DNA from: Alphaproteobacteria bacterium
Lineage (GTDB): Bacteria > Planctomycetota > Phycisphaerae > UBA1845
Assembly (NCBI GenBank): GCA_028285105.1
Contig: JANQQE010000032.1
Coordinates: 1-64,000 of the forward strand
Reading direction: 5' to 3'
Length of the DNA stretch: 64,000 bases
In this document: positions 1 to 7,629 of the stretch, piece after piece
Numbering within the stretch: the stretch's first letter is position 1
How the letters are laid out: every line of letters starts with the position of its first letter
Translations under genes and position numbers: made by a program
Notes under the pieces: generated by a model
Database searches by the model: none
What the model was told of the DNA's origin: nothing
Seen by the model: only the letters and a program-made list of their open reading frames with translations

Positions 1-347
1 GAACAGTCGCGATGATCGCCTTGAATCTCAATCGGGCATGGTGACTCTGGTCAGGCGTCGGTCAATCAAGGCATCTCAGGAAGCAGGTGCCTGCCGAGAT
101 TCTGAACCACGCCCCCCGATCGAATGGCGCGGGTACTCTTGTAAACTCGCCCGGATGGAATCGAGACAAAGTAATGTTGTGTTTGCCACTGAGCGCTATC
201 GCCCGAAACCCCGCCACTTCGAGCGCGAAACGGTGCAATTCACAGCACACGGATGCAACGCCGACATTGAAACTCGCGCAAGTGGCGACGTTCAGAATTC
301 GCTTAGAAACAAGGGGAAACGTGCAAAAAACGGGCGTGAAAAACGAC

Positions 348-421
<74 letters not shown>

Positions 422-1046
422 TAAGTGCTGCTTCATTTCGGCCCTTTCCAAGGGCCTTTATTGCGTCTGGGCCATGCCGGTTTCGGCTTTAATCTTGCCA
501 AATTCTGTGCGGCATGGCGAACGGATAGATTTACCTCAGTCTTGCGGATCGGTCAACGGGGTTGGATTCCGGTTCTTTTCCGCATTTGCGTTCCAATTCG
601 CCGCTCGCGAGCTTCCAATCGCCGAACGTCAGCCGGGTTGGCGGAAATCGCTTGGGTTTTCCGATAAGTGAATTCGATATGCCAAGAGTTGCCCCGCGGA
701 TTTCGGTCAAGCGGAAGCGTGCGCGGACCGGGAATGGGCTGGTCTATTGCGATTTGCGGGGCATGTCTTTGGATGGGTTCCTGCCGCGTTAGTTGGGGCG
801 ACGGTGATGGTTTCGATCGCATTGTTAATTTGGGGGTTGGCCGGACTCTCGGTTCGTTGAATGATACGAACCCCAAAAGCTCCTCATGGCCGACTTCGGG
901 CGGGCCGGATGTTGTGGAGTGCCGGTTTCGGTGATTGGAAGTTTCCCCCGACATGTTGCGATTCAGTTCATGCCTCGAATCTGAGGTTTGTGTCAATACA
1001 CGCGCCCTTCGGCGCTCTTACGATTTCGTTCACAAGGAGAATTGCG
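422..1046. other. Intergenic region without a supported gene
   Basis: Several overlapping open frames on both strands cross this stretch, but none has a good ribosome binding site or recognisable protein character. A 7-bp hairpin (GGCCCTT/AAGGGCC) followed by TTTATT lies at 440-459. It could end plus-strand transcription, but no plus-strand gene precedes it in the window. The last 20 bases hold the ribosome binding site of the lipoprotein gene that starts at 1047. Confidence 0.5.
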
Positions 1047-3323
1047 ATGCGTATTTTCGACCGCGATCAGACTTGGAGAAGCCGCTTGCGATTCGGTTCG
1101 TCGCTTGTCGTCTCATGTCTGACGCTGGTGTTTGTTTGCGGATGTCCCGGTCCAATGGATCCGCCTCCCGACGATGACACGATTGACGGTGATACCACCG
1201 TTGAAGAATTCAACGTGCCAGCCGGCGAAACCATGACGGTCGAGAACGATGCCGTCGTCACCGTCGATGGCGATGCCATTATCGATGGCACGATCGAAGG
1301 CATGGACAGCCGCGTAACCCTTCGGGTCAACGGCAGTCTCACAATTAACGGAACGATCATGTCGCAGCACGCCGACACGAACGGTGTCGAAGGTGACAAG
1401 GCATTCGACGAACACGATGTCGGCATTCATATCATCGTTGGCGACGACGAAGTGACAATCGGTGACACTGCCAAGTTTCACACGACTGGAAGCCTTGTGA
1501 TTACGGACGATGAAACAGTGCTGGACGGAACGCCCGACGATTTCTTTGACGAAGTTGAAGAAGTTGCAGATGACGATCCGCCGACGTTCGCGCCGCTGCC
1601 TCCAGACAACGCCATCTTCGGCGACATGGACACCAACGGAAACATGAATACCAACGGTCAGCCGAAGGTGGTTGGCCCTGCGATGATGCCGGTGACCATT
1701 TCAGGTGAATGGCCCGACCCGGACGAACCTCCGCCGGCAGGTGATAACCCGGTTTGGATTTTCCGCTTCAATGGCAACCGGGACCTGAACTTCGACGGTT
1801 GGACGGTCAACGGTCCACCCGCCCCGGGCGGTGCCAATGCCGATCCCGACAACAATCAACGCCCGAAACGCGGCAAGAACGGTATGCGGTTGAACATCTG
1901 GAACAACGGCGGACCGATCAACGTTGCGAACGTCGTGTTGAATCTGACCGATGGCGGCGACGGCGGCGACGATGAGGACGCATGCGGAACCGCGACGGGT
2001 AAACCAGGCGGTAAGAGCGGAAATTTCCGCATGACCGCATCTGGTGGAATCAATATGACCGGGCCGCTGACGATTAATCCCGGTATCTCGGGAAGTGGTG
2101 GCAGCGCGACCGTGACCAAAGGGGCGGCTGGCGCACCGGGTTGCGATGGCGAAATGGGCATGGCGTCAACCGCGACGGGCGCGAAGGGGGCTGATAACAG
2201 AAAACGCTTGCTCGCCCGCGGTAATGTGAATGGACTCGCGAATGTGACGATTGGCCCGTTGATCGCTGGCGACGGTGGTGGGGCATCGGCAGAAGCCTGT
2301 GATGGCGGCGATGGATTCGCCTGTTGCAGCGGTGGCGGCGGTGGAACCGCAACGTCTACCGGCGGTGACGGCGGCGAGGCATCGCTGAATGTCAGTGGTC
2401 TGCCAGTGACGACGGGCGAAGTCATCGGAGGCGACGGCGGAACAGCTGACGCGACTGGCGGCAACGGCGGTAATGGTGGCGATTGTAAATTCGGTGATGC
2501 CGGTGACGGCGGTCCCGGTGGCGAAGGAACCGCGACAGGTGGCAAAGGTGGAAACGCCAGTGGTGGGATGTCAACCGGTGGCGATGCTGGCGATGGAACA
2601 GGCAACGGTGGCAACGGCGGAGCCGGTGGCGACAGCGGACTCGGTAACCCGGGTGCCGGTGGTGCGATGGGAACCGGAACGGGCAACGTCATGCCTGCCG
2701 GAACCGGCGACACGAATGGTGCCGACGGTACCGACGAATCCAACGATGGCATGATGGGTGCGAATGGTGGCGATCTTGCGATCTTCATCTTCTGCATTCC
2801 GCCTGGGAACTATGTGATGCTGCCCGAACCCGGACCCATTGAGCCGGGTGTTCAAATGGGACCGCTCTTTAACGAAGATGAATCTGAAGAAGTGGGGTCG
2901 GCTGAATACGAACTCATTGCTGAAGAAGGTCGTCAACCAAACTTCCAATTCGGCGTGAATCCGGAACACATCGGAATCGGCGATGGCATTTTGCGAATCG
3001 ATCTGGCACAGGTCATGTTCGACGGCGAAATGCCGGGCATTGTTGGTGGGTTGCGCATTGTTCCGCTTCAAGGATTCGGTATCGATCAGACGAATCCGTT
3101 GATGGTTCGGGCGTTCGATGCCAAGGGCGGTTTGATCGGCGAGCAATCGTTTGCTGAAATACCGACCAACTTTGGAGACCTTGAAAACGCGCAGTCACTG
3201 GAAGCCACGTTTGAAACCGTGCAGGACGACCCAACGCAGGAAGCCGTACCAGCCAGCTTTGAAATCGAAGCACCTGCGGCGACGTTTGTGACGATCTATC
3301 GAATTTACTTGATCGATCCGTAG
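1047..3323 (+). CDS. Large glycine-rich secreted lipoprotein
   Basis: Predicted protein of 758 aa. The start at 1047 is chosen because AAGGAGA lies 8 bases upstream and the protein then opens with a basic stretch, a hydrophobic helix and FVCGCPG, a lipobox-like end with the lipidation Cys near residue 33. An Asp-rich segment follows. Residues about 295-570 are dominated by GGDGG, GGNGG and GTGNG runs that resemble PE_PGRS or beta-roll proteins. The last 170 residues are non-repetitive and may form a separate domain. The protein is probably on the cell surface or in the outer membrane, and its function is unknown. A terminator at 3353-3392 suggests a single-gene unit. Confidence 0.85.
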   Translation: MRIFDRDQTWRSRLRFGSSLVVSCLTLVFVCGCPGPMDPPPDDDTIDGDTTVEEFNVPAGETMTVENDAVVTVDGDAIIDGTIEGMDSRVTLRVNGSLTINGTIMSQHADTNGVEGDKAFDEHDVGIHIIVGDDEVTIGDTAKFHTTGSLVITDDETVLDGTPDDFFDEVEEVADDDPPTFAPLPPDNAIFGDMDTNGNMNTNGQPKVVGPAMMPVTISGEWPDPDEPPPAGDNPVWIFRFNGNRDLNFDGWTVNGPPAPGGANADPDNNQRPKRGKNGMRLNIWNNGGPINVANVVLNLTDGGDGGDDEDACGTATGKPGGKSGNFRMTASGGINMTGPLTINPGISGSGGSATVTKGAAGAPGCDGEMGMASTATGAKGADNRKRLLARGNVNGLANVTIGPLIAGDGGGASAEACDGGDGFACCSGGGGGTATSTGGDGGEASLNVSGLPVTTGEVIGGDGGTADATGGNGGNGGDCKFGDAGDGGPGGEGTATGGKGGNASGGMSTGGDAGDGTGNGGNGGAGGDSGLGNPGAGGAMGTGTGNVMPAGTGDTNGADGTDESNDGMMGANGGDLAIFIFCIPPGNYVMLPEPGPIEPGVQMGPLFNEDESEEVGSAEYELIAEEGRQPNFQFGVNPEHIGIGDGILRIDLAQVMFDGEMPGIVGGLRIVPLQGFGIDQTNPLMVRAFDAKGGLIGEQSFAEIPTNFGDLENAQSLEATFETVQDDPTQEAVPASFEIEAPAATFVTIYRIYLIDP
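1930..2760 (+). repeat. Glycine-codon-rich low-complexity coding region
   Basis: GGC/GGT codons alternate with GAC, AAC, ACC and GCG, giving many imperfect short repeats such as GGCGGCAACGGC that encode Gly-Gly-Asp/Asn-Gly motifs. The repeat lies wholly inside the lipoprotein gene. The opposite strand carries a long proline-rich open frame that is only its shadow. Such tracts expand and contract easily, so length variation between strains would be expected. Confidence 0.8.
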
Positions 3324-3352
3324 GCCGCTGGCTGAATTTGATTTTAACCCCT

Positions 3353-3392
3353 GGGTGTCGCATCGTGAGTGTCACGGTGTGGCACCCTTTTT
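3353..3392 (+). terminator. Rho-independent terminator after the glycine-rich lipoprotein gene
   Basis: GGGTGTCGCA at 3353-3362 pairs with TGTGGCACCC at 3378-3387 (10 bp including two G-U pairs) and is followed by TTTTT. It sits 30 bases after the stop codon of the lipoprotein gene. Confidence 0.75.
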
Positions 3393-3510
3393 CATTTGCG
3401 GTTTTGCAGCGTTATCGGATGTTTGTGTGGTCGCAATTGATGGGTTGGGGGGGGAGATGCGAAATGGGTCGTGTTTGACCCATGTAACCGAACAACGCAA
3501 TAATGTGTCC

Positions 3511-4131
3511 ATGACCGACCGGACGACCAGCGACAAATCGGACAGCGATGAAAGGCGACGCCAGGATGTCGTCTTGATACGCAAGGTCCTGTCCGGTGAT
3601 GAAGAGGCCATGCGGGAGTTGGTGTCCCGCTACGATCGGTTGATCCGCTACACCATTTTCCAGACCAGCCGCCGCCACTGCGAACGCGACCCCGGTTGGC
3701 TTGATGCTCGAGCCAACGAGACCTGGACCGGGATCGTCCAATCGCTGAGACGGGCAGGACCGAGCAAGATTCCCCCCCAGATTTCGGGGTACTTCGTCCG
3801 CATCGCCAAGAACAAATGCCTCGATGCCGCCAAACGAGCCGATGCCCGAGCCATCATTCCTATTGAGGAGGGGCGGGCTGACCTCGAGCCAGCCGACGCA
3901 GACGGTAGCCCGGAGCTACTCTTACAAGGTGCGGAGGAGTTGGAGCGATTGCAAGCCTGTCTTTCGCGCCTAAGTACTGAAGAACAAATGATTTGCGCCG
4001 AGATTGGGCTGATCATGGAGCGGAAATGGAAGGAAGCTGCCGCCCGTCTGGACATCGCCGAATCGACCTTGAGGTCGCGGTGGGGGGCGATTCTCGACAA
4101 GCTGAAGGGGTGGCTTGAAAAAGAAATCTGA
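3511..4131 (+). CDS. RNA polymerase sigma factor, ECF type
   Basis: Predicted protein of 206 aa, the usual ECF size. An N-terminal sigma2-like region (EEAMRELVSRYDRLIRYTIF, about residues 30-50) and a second helical stretch (YFVRIAKNKCLDAAKR) are followed by a C-terminal sigma4-like helix-turn-helix (EEQMICAEIGLIMERKW, then AAARLDIAESTLRSRW). The ATG at 3511 is preferred because the frame upstream has no sigma-like sequence, but its ribosome binding site is weak and an ATG at 3457 is possible. The next gene, 82 bases on, encodes a one-helix membrane protein that may be its partner or anti-sigma. It differs from the two HTLQPTALVHEA-type sigma factors elsewhere in the window. Confidence 0.85.
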   Translation: MTDRTTSDKSDSDERRRQDVVLIRKVLSGDEEAMRELVSRYDRLIRYTIFQTSRRHCERDPGWLDARANETWTGIVQSLRRAGPSKIPPQISGYFVRIAKNKCLDAAKRADARAIIPIEEGRADLEPADADGSPELLLQGAEELERLQACLSRLSTEEQMICAEIGLIMERKWKEAAARLDIAESTLRSRWGAILDKLKGWLEKEI

Positions 4132-4213
4132 AAAAAACCAAAAATGTCTCGCGCCTGGGGGCGGTTCCTCAGACTGATGACATGTAAAGCCAAATACGAG
4201 GAAGGCACAGCAT

Positions 4214-4690
4214 ATGTCCACGATGTCCAATAACTCAATCGAAATGCTCATCGCCAAGGCCGCTTCGGCCCAGAAAGCGGGCGTTTTTGAGTCGACATCG
4301 GTGGACGTTTCCGCTCTAGTCGCCCAGACTCTTGATTCAGGGGCTGTCAATTCGCGGCTGGTACGGTTCTATGAAAAGGCGTTGGTGGGTCTTCCGCTGG
4401 CCGCGTGTTTGGGAATCGTAATCGGCCTCGGCATTATGACCGGCGGACCAAACGGTTCGCCCGATTCGATGCTTTCGAGCGGTAACCTGTCGATCTCTTC
4501 GCAAGGTTTGAATGACACAGCGTCGATGGTTGCCAGCGAATCGCTGAGCCTCGAAAACGTCACCCGCTGCTTCGCAGGACCGGGTGAAAGCGTAGGCGCC
4601 GATTGCGGCTTCGCCGATCTCGATTCGGATGGCGACGTAGATCTAGCCGACCTGGGTACGTACCAGCAGCAATTCGCCCTAGTAAACTAG
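4214..4690 (+). CDS. Small one-helix membrane protein with half-dockerin-like tail
   Basis: Predicted protein of 158 aa. GAGGAAGG lies 8 bases before the ATG. Residues 1-56 are hydrophilic and probably cytoplasmic. Residues 57-76 (ALVGLPLAACLGIVIGLGIM) form one transmembrane helix. The rest would be outside the membrane and ends in CFAGPGESVGADC followed by DLDSDGDVDLADL. That is a calcium-loop pattern like one half of a type I dockerin, common at the C-terminus of secreted planctomycete proteins. It follows an ECF sigma gene, and this topology fits an anti-sigma or sensor, but no known anti-sigma fold is recognisable. A strong terminator follows. Confidence 0.75.
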   Translation: MSTMSNNSIEMLIAKAASAQKAGVFESTSVDVSALVAQTLDSGAVNSRLVRFYEKALVGLPLAACLGIVIGLGIMTGGPNGSPDSMLSSGNLSISSQGLNDTASMVASESLSLENVTRCFAGPGESVGADCGFADLDSDGDVDLADLGTYQQQFALVN

Positions 4691-4747
4691 GTGCTGTGAA
4701 CTAGTACCACCAACAACTTATGTATAATCGCGTTGGTTGCGCGTTTA

Positions 4748-4781
4748 AGCTCTCGGGTTAACGGGTCCGAGAGCTTTTTTT
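4748..4781 (+). terminator. Rho-independent terminator closing the ECF sigma unit
   Basis: AGCTCTCGG at 4748-4756 pairs perfectly with CCGAGAGCT at 4767-4775 around a 10-base loop, followed by a run of seven T. It lies 57 bases after the stop of the membrane/dockerin-like gene. Confidence 0.9.
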
Positions 4782-4921
4782 GCGCCATATGCGAAGTGTT
4801 TCGTTCTTGAGTCTGAACCCCACAGAACTAGCGTTTCTGGCAGTTAGCAGCTTGGCCAAAAGAATTGCGTGTAGACGTCCCGCAATATCCAAACGTATCG
4901 GGTGGTTACTGTCGAACTAAG

Positions 4922-6448
4922 TCATGACAGCAGCGTTCTTATTTCCTTGGCGACATGATCACTGTCACCAGTCCAACGTTTGTAGAGCTTGTCATTCAGT
5001 AACGGCAGTTTCTCAAGAATTCTTTCAGCAATCGCTTGTGTTCCAACAATCAAAGGCAAGACTTTTGTTCGCCCTTCGACTTCCCGCGCCAGCGATGCGT
5101 TCAATTCTTTTTTGGGCCACTCTTTGTCAACCGAATTCTCCGACAGGACAACAACGACCAACTTAGCTCTCGACAGAGCGTGGTTGATTTTCTCGACGAA
5201 TGAATCTCCCCACTTAATGTACTCTATATCGACAAACGTTTTGACTTCGATCGCATTTAAAGAATTGTAAAGGGGGGTCGCAATACCGGCTTTGTCTTCA
5301 CTTGCATGGCAAATGAACACGTCGAATTCTTCGTACATTTTCTTTATCTCCGCTATCTGGTTGGGCGGTGAGTCGTCAATATCAGCCATTTGCAGACAGA
5401 GGTTTACATAACATTTGTCTGTTGCGCCGCGGATCATTCGAACAAATGCAAGTTTTCCATATACGACTCGTTTGAAGTGTGCCGCTGCGTCAATGCTAGC
5501 GTTTCTCGATTTTCGCCCCGCTGCATATTTAGACAGATATTCGTTTCCAGCGGCACAAAAACCAAATTTTCTCGCAGCATGGATCATGGCTCGAATCTGG
5601 CGAAGGAATTTTCGGCGGACATTTACCATCTCATTGACAGTCAACCCGGTCACCTCCTGCCTGACGGCTTTTGATTGCAACCTGGTCTTTCCGTCGTTGA
5701 CCCTGAACCCGGCTGAGTTGATAACGTGCAATAGGGCATTCATTAGCTGGACGTTGTTGGAATCCAATGGCGTACCGCTGAAAGTGGCCACTTCGCGCGG
5801 AAACGAATTCTTGGTTGTCGATAGCGTAATGTCGTCGGCGTATCGCGTATAAGTAACGTGGTGACGTCTAGCTAGGTCCATCATCTTGCCATCAAGCTGC
5901 TTGCAAATCATGTTTGATATAACAGGGGAGGTGGGGGCACCTTGAGGGAGCTTTCCGTCCTGAGTGACTAGGTGGGCCCAGATGGATGCCGCTTTCCTGC
6001 CGATGCCCATTGCAATAAAGAGTCCACGGATTCTCCCGAAATTAATAGTGGGATAATAGTCCTCCAAGTCAATGTTCAAGACCCATTTCGCCCGTTTTTT
6101 GTGCAGCGATGCTCCGTCTGCAATGGAGCGTCCAGTGATGAATCCGAAGACGCACTTCTTTGGTTCGTAAGTAACGTCCAAGATCTCCTTGAACTTGTTT
6201 TGTAGAATCTTGATCGAGTTAGGCGGAGCAGAAATCACTCTTACGCCTTGCCTACGCTTAGGTATCTCAAAGGTTGTATATCCCTTATGCCCGGGCCTTA
6301 CATATAGCCAATGACGGAGGTGCCCTGGATGTACCTCGAGCGTACGTGCCACATCCTGCAGACCATTGCTCGCCAAAAATAACTCAACTGCGTCATTAAG
6401 TGGGCGCGCTAGGTTTGGATTCGGCTTAGGTATACTCGGATATCTCAC
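4922..6448 (-). CDS. Retron-type reverse transcriptase fused to a TIR domain
   Basis: Predicted protein of 508 aa with a GTG start at 6448. Residues 1-345 are a retron RT: a YTTFEIPKR entry motif at 57-65, LNIDLEDYYPTI with catalytic Asp127, QGAPTSPVISN at 169-179, YADD at 203-206, and the retron hallmark VTG at 266-268. From residue 373 a TIR domain begins (FDVFICHASEDK), with SENSV and EWPKKEL later. Glu448 is the likely catalytic Glu for NAD+ cleavage. Immediately upstream on the same strand is a candidate msr-msd RNA. The RT should copy msd into branched msDNA, and the TIR domain should be the toxic effector released by phage infection. This role is inferred from known TIR-bearing retrons. 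The gene reads as less GC-rich than its neighbours, which suits a transferred defence cassette. Confidence 0.9.
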   Translation of the reverse strand: MRYPSIPKPNPNLARPLNDAVELFLASNGLQDVARTLEVHPGHLRHWLYVRPGHKGYTTFEIPKRRQGVRVISAPPNSIKILQNKFKEILDVTYEPKKCVFGFITGRSIADGASLHKKRAKWVLNIDLEDYYPTINFGRIRGLFIAMGIGRKAASIWAHLVTQDGKLPQGAPTSPVISNMICKQLDGKMMDLARRHHVTYTRYADDITLSTTKNSFPREVATFSGTPLDSNNVQLMNALLHVINSAGFRVNDGKTRLQSKAVRQEVTGLTVNEMVNVRRKFLRQIRAMIHAARKFGFCAAGNEYLSKYAAGRKSRNASIDAAAHFKRVVYGKLAFVRMIRGATDKCYVNLCLQMADIDDSPPNQIAEIKKMYEEFDVFICHASEDKAGIATPLYNSLNAIEVKTFVDIEYIKWGDSFVEKINHALSRAKLVVVVLSENSVDKEWPKKELNASLAREVEGRTKVLPLIVGTQAIAERILEKLPLLNDKLYKRWTGDSDHVAKEIRTLLS

Positions 6449-6454
6449 AATAGG

Positions 6455-6468
6455 CCCCTCGGACCTTC
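6455..6468 (-). repeat. Retron inverted repeat a2
   Basis: GAAGGTCCGAGGGG on the minus strand. It is perfectly complementary to a1 at 6584-6597 and would pair with it to close the msr-msd RNA. Confidence 0.8.
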
Positions 6469-6583
6469 ACTCCATACGCGCACGCACCGAAGCACATGGT
6501 TCACGCCCACCGTGGTCATCGAGGCACGGCAAGCATAAAAGGACACATCACCATTGTCTGCCGCAGGATCGACGGCAAATTTA

Positions 6584-6597
6584 GAAGGTCCGAGGGG
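6584..6597 (-). repeat. Retron inverted repeat a1
   Basis: CCCCTCGGACCTTC on the minus strand, the partner of a2. One further C precedes it but has no partner, so the helix ends at 14 bp. Confidence 0.8.
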
Positions 6598-6930
6598 GTA
6601 TAGCTGACTTGAGCGATAGTCGGTCGAAGTTGCAAACATTCTTGTTCCCATTGCATGCGAACTGGCGTGAAAGTCAAGACGATTTTCATGGTTCAGGGGA
6701 ATTGGGCCGGCGGTCTATTTCTTTGGACATCGGGGAATTGTTGATGGGTCTTGCTTCGCCGACTGGTGATTCAAACATCCATGTTGTTGGCTACGAGATA
6801 TTGATAAGAGCCTTGCCGTGGCGCGGGTCAACCAGATGGGTTTATGGTAGTGTTGCTAACTGAGCATTGCTCTTGCTTTTGATTATCGGCCTACGCACTT
6901 TTTTGCGGTATTGACGTTTTGCTTGCGCAT
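6598..6930. other. Region upstream of the retron RNA, no supported gene
   Basis: The retron promoter should lie at the left end of this stretch on the minus strand, but I could not pick a convincing -10/-35 pair. A plus-strand frame of 84 codons from 6609 has no ribosome binding site and no recognisable protein character, so it is not called. Confidence 0.4.
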
Positions 6931-6972
6931 GAAAAAGACCCCAAACGAATTGTTGCAGCATTCGTTCGGGGG
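6931..6972 (-). terminator. Terminator carried with the truncated lipoprotein gene copy
   Basis: On the minus strand CCCCGAACGAAT and ATTCGTTTGGGG form a 12-bp stem with one mismatch around a 9-base loop, followed by TCTTTTTC. Its downstream arm and position after the stop resemble the terminator at 31789-31834, which follows the intact related gene. Confidence 0.75.
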
Positions 6973-7001
6973 CTATGGTCGTATTGGTTTTTTGGCTTTT
7001 C

Positions 7002-7146
7002 CTAGAAGCCAGTGTTGAGGAACAGCACCAGGGCGTCGTTGGATAGGCCGCTTAGGGCGTTGCGGTCCAGAGTTCCTACTATGTCGTTGCGGCTGTCACC
7101 GTCTCCGTCGAAGATTTGCATGGTGTTGACCAGCGTGCCCCCGACC
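7002..7146 (-). pseudogene. Truncated copy of the 3' end of a VCBS-repeat lipoprotein gene
   Basis: Read on the minus strand, this piece encodes GGTLVNTM, then DGDSRNDIVGTLDRNALSGL and SNDALVLFLNTGF followed by a stop. It matches the last 48 codons of the VCBS gene ending at 31761 almost residue for residue, and the DNA is also closely similar. No signal peptide or upstream repeats remain; similarity stops at about 7146, next to the start of the orphan gene at 7159. The terminator copy follows. It is a relic of a duplication or of a deleted third paralogue and is unlikely to make a working protein. Confidence 0.85.
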
Positions 7147-7158
7147 GGATAGCGCATC

Positions 7159-7629
7159 ATGAGTATTACAGTTGAGTATTTCTTCAATCACGACCTTGAA
7201 CTCAATCAACTTACCGACGTTCTTAACAGCACGATCGGTTTCAGTTTCGCTCCTTATGACGGCGATCAGAATGACATGTATTGTCGATTTATGGGAATGG
7301 AGTTGACCGTCTGTATGGATCATGGACTCGAGAATGACCGTGACTGCAATTTTGAGGACTATGCATATCAACTCAGTACACGTACTCCAATTCCTGATGG
7401 AGACCTCCGAAGACTTCAAGTTGAGTCCATGGCAATGTTGGCGTTTGTTTTGTTCTGCCGTCTCGACGTTGGATCTGGACTTCTGACGTTCGATGCACAA
7501 CAGGTACTGGCGAGATACTACACCTTGAGCGGTCGGTGGCATGACGAACTATCCGGCAAGGACGTGTCTTTTCCCGGCCACTTCGTCGAAGTCAGGTCGA
7601 GAATCGAACGCGATGGCTGGGTTGCATAG
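7159..7629 (+). CDS. Hypothetical protein of the retron island
   Basis: Predicted protein of 156 aa, acidic and probably cytosolic, without signal peptide or membrane helix. I do not recognise its family. It opens MSITVEYFFNHDLELNQL, has the hydrophobic core MAMLAFVLFCRLDVGSGLL near residues 92-110, and ends GHFVEVRSRIERDGWVA. Size and composition recall small immunity-type proteins, but that is only an impression. Its ribosome binding site is weak and its start lies 13 bases from the edge of the broken VCBS copy, so the upstream region may have been replaced. It is possibly an accessory or transferred gene. Confidence 0.65.
   Translation: MSITVEYFFNHDLELNQLTDVLNSTIGFSFAPYDGDQNDMYCRFMGMELTVCMDHGLENDRDCNFEDYAYQLSTRTPIPDGDLRRLQVESMAMLAFVLFCRLDVGSGLLTFDAQQVLARYYTLSGRWHDELSGKDVSFPGHFVEVRSRIERDGWVA

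Larger units (their letters stand above)
6455..6597 (-). ncRNA. Candidate retron msr-msd RNA
   Basis: On the minus strand, just before the RT-TIR gene, CCCCTCGGACCTTC (6597-6584, a1) and GAAGGTCCGAGGGG (6468-6455, a2) form a perfect 14-bp inverted repeat. Between them lie two small hairpins typical of msr: TGCCG/CGGCA with a 9-nt loop (6559-6577) and GACA/TGTC with a 9-nt loop (6542-6558). A longer imperfect stem follows, between ATGCTTGCCGTGCC (6536-6523) and GGTGCGTGCGCGTAT (6488-6474), probably msd. The RT start codon lies 6 bases beyond a2. The priming guanosine could not be placed. Transcript ends are approximate. Confidence 0.8.

Noticed and set aside
440..459. Hairpin GGCCCTT/AAGGGCC followed by TTTATT as a terminator
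   Set aside because: It lies upstream of the minus-strand tRNA and no plus-strand gene ends before it, so no unit is known to use it.
553..996. 147-codon minus-strand frame upstream of the lipoprotein gene
   Set aside because: Arg/Pro/Thr-rich, no ribosome binding site, no recognisable motif, several other frames open in the same place.
1930..2760. CRISPR-like repeat pattern
   Set aside because: Repeats are short, irregular, in frame and encode Gly-rich protein; no constant repeat-spacer periodicity.
1856..2797. 313-codon proline-rich minus-strand frame
   Set aside because: It is the antisense shadow of the GGC/GGT-rich lipoprotein gene; no ribosome binding site and no protein-like features.
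6445..6651. 68-codon minus-strand frame across the retron RNA
   Set aside because: It runs through both inverted repeats and hairpins and ends at the RT start; the region is better explained as msr-msd RNA.
6609..6863. 84-codon plus-strand frame right of the retron
   Set aside because: No ribosome binding site and no homology-like features; weak evidence only.
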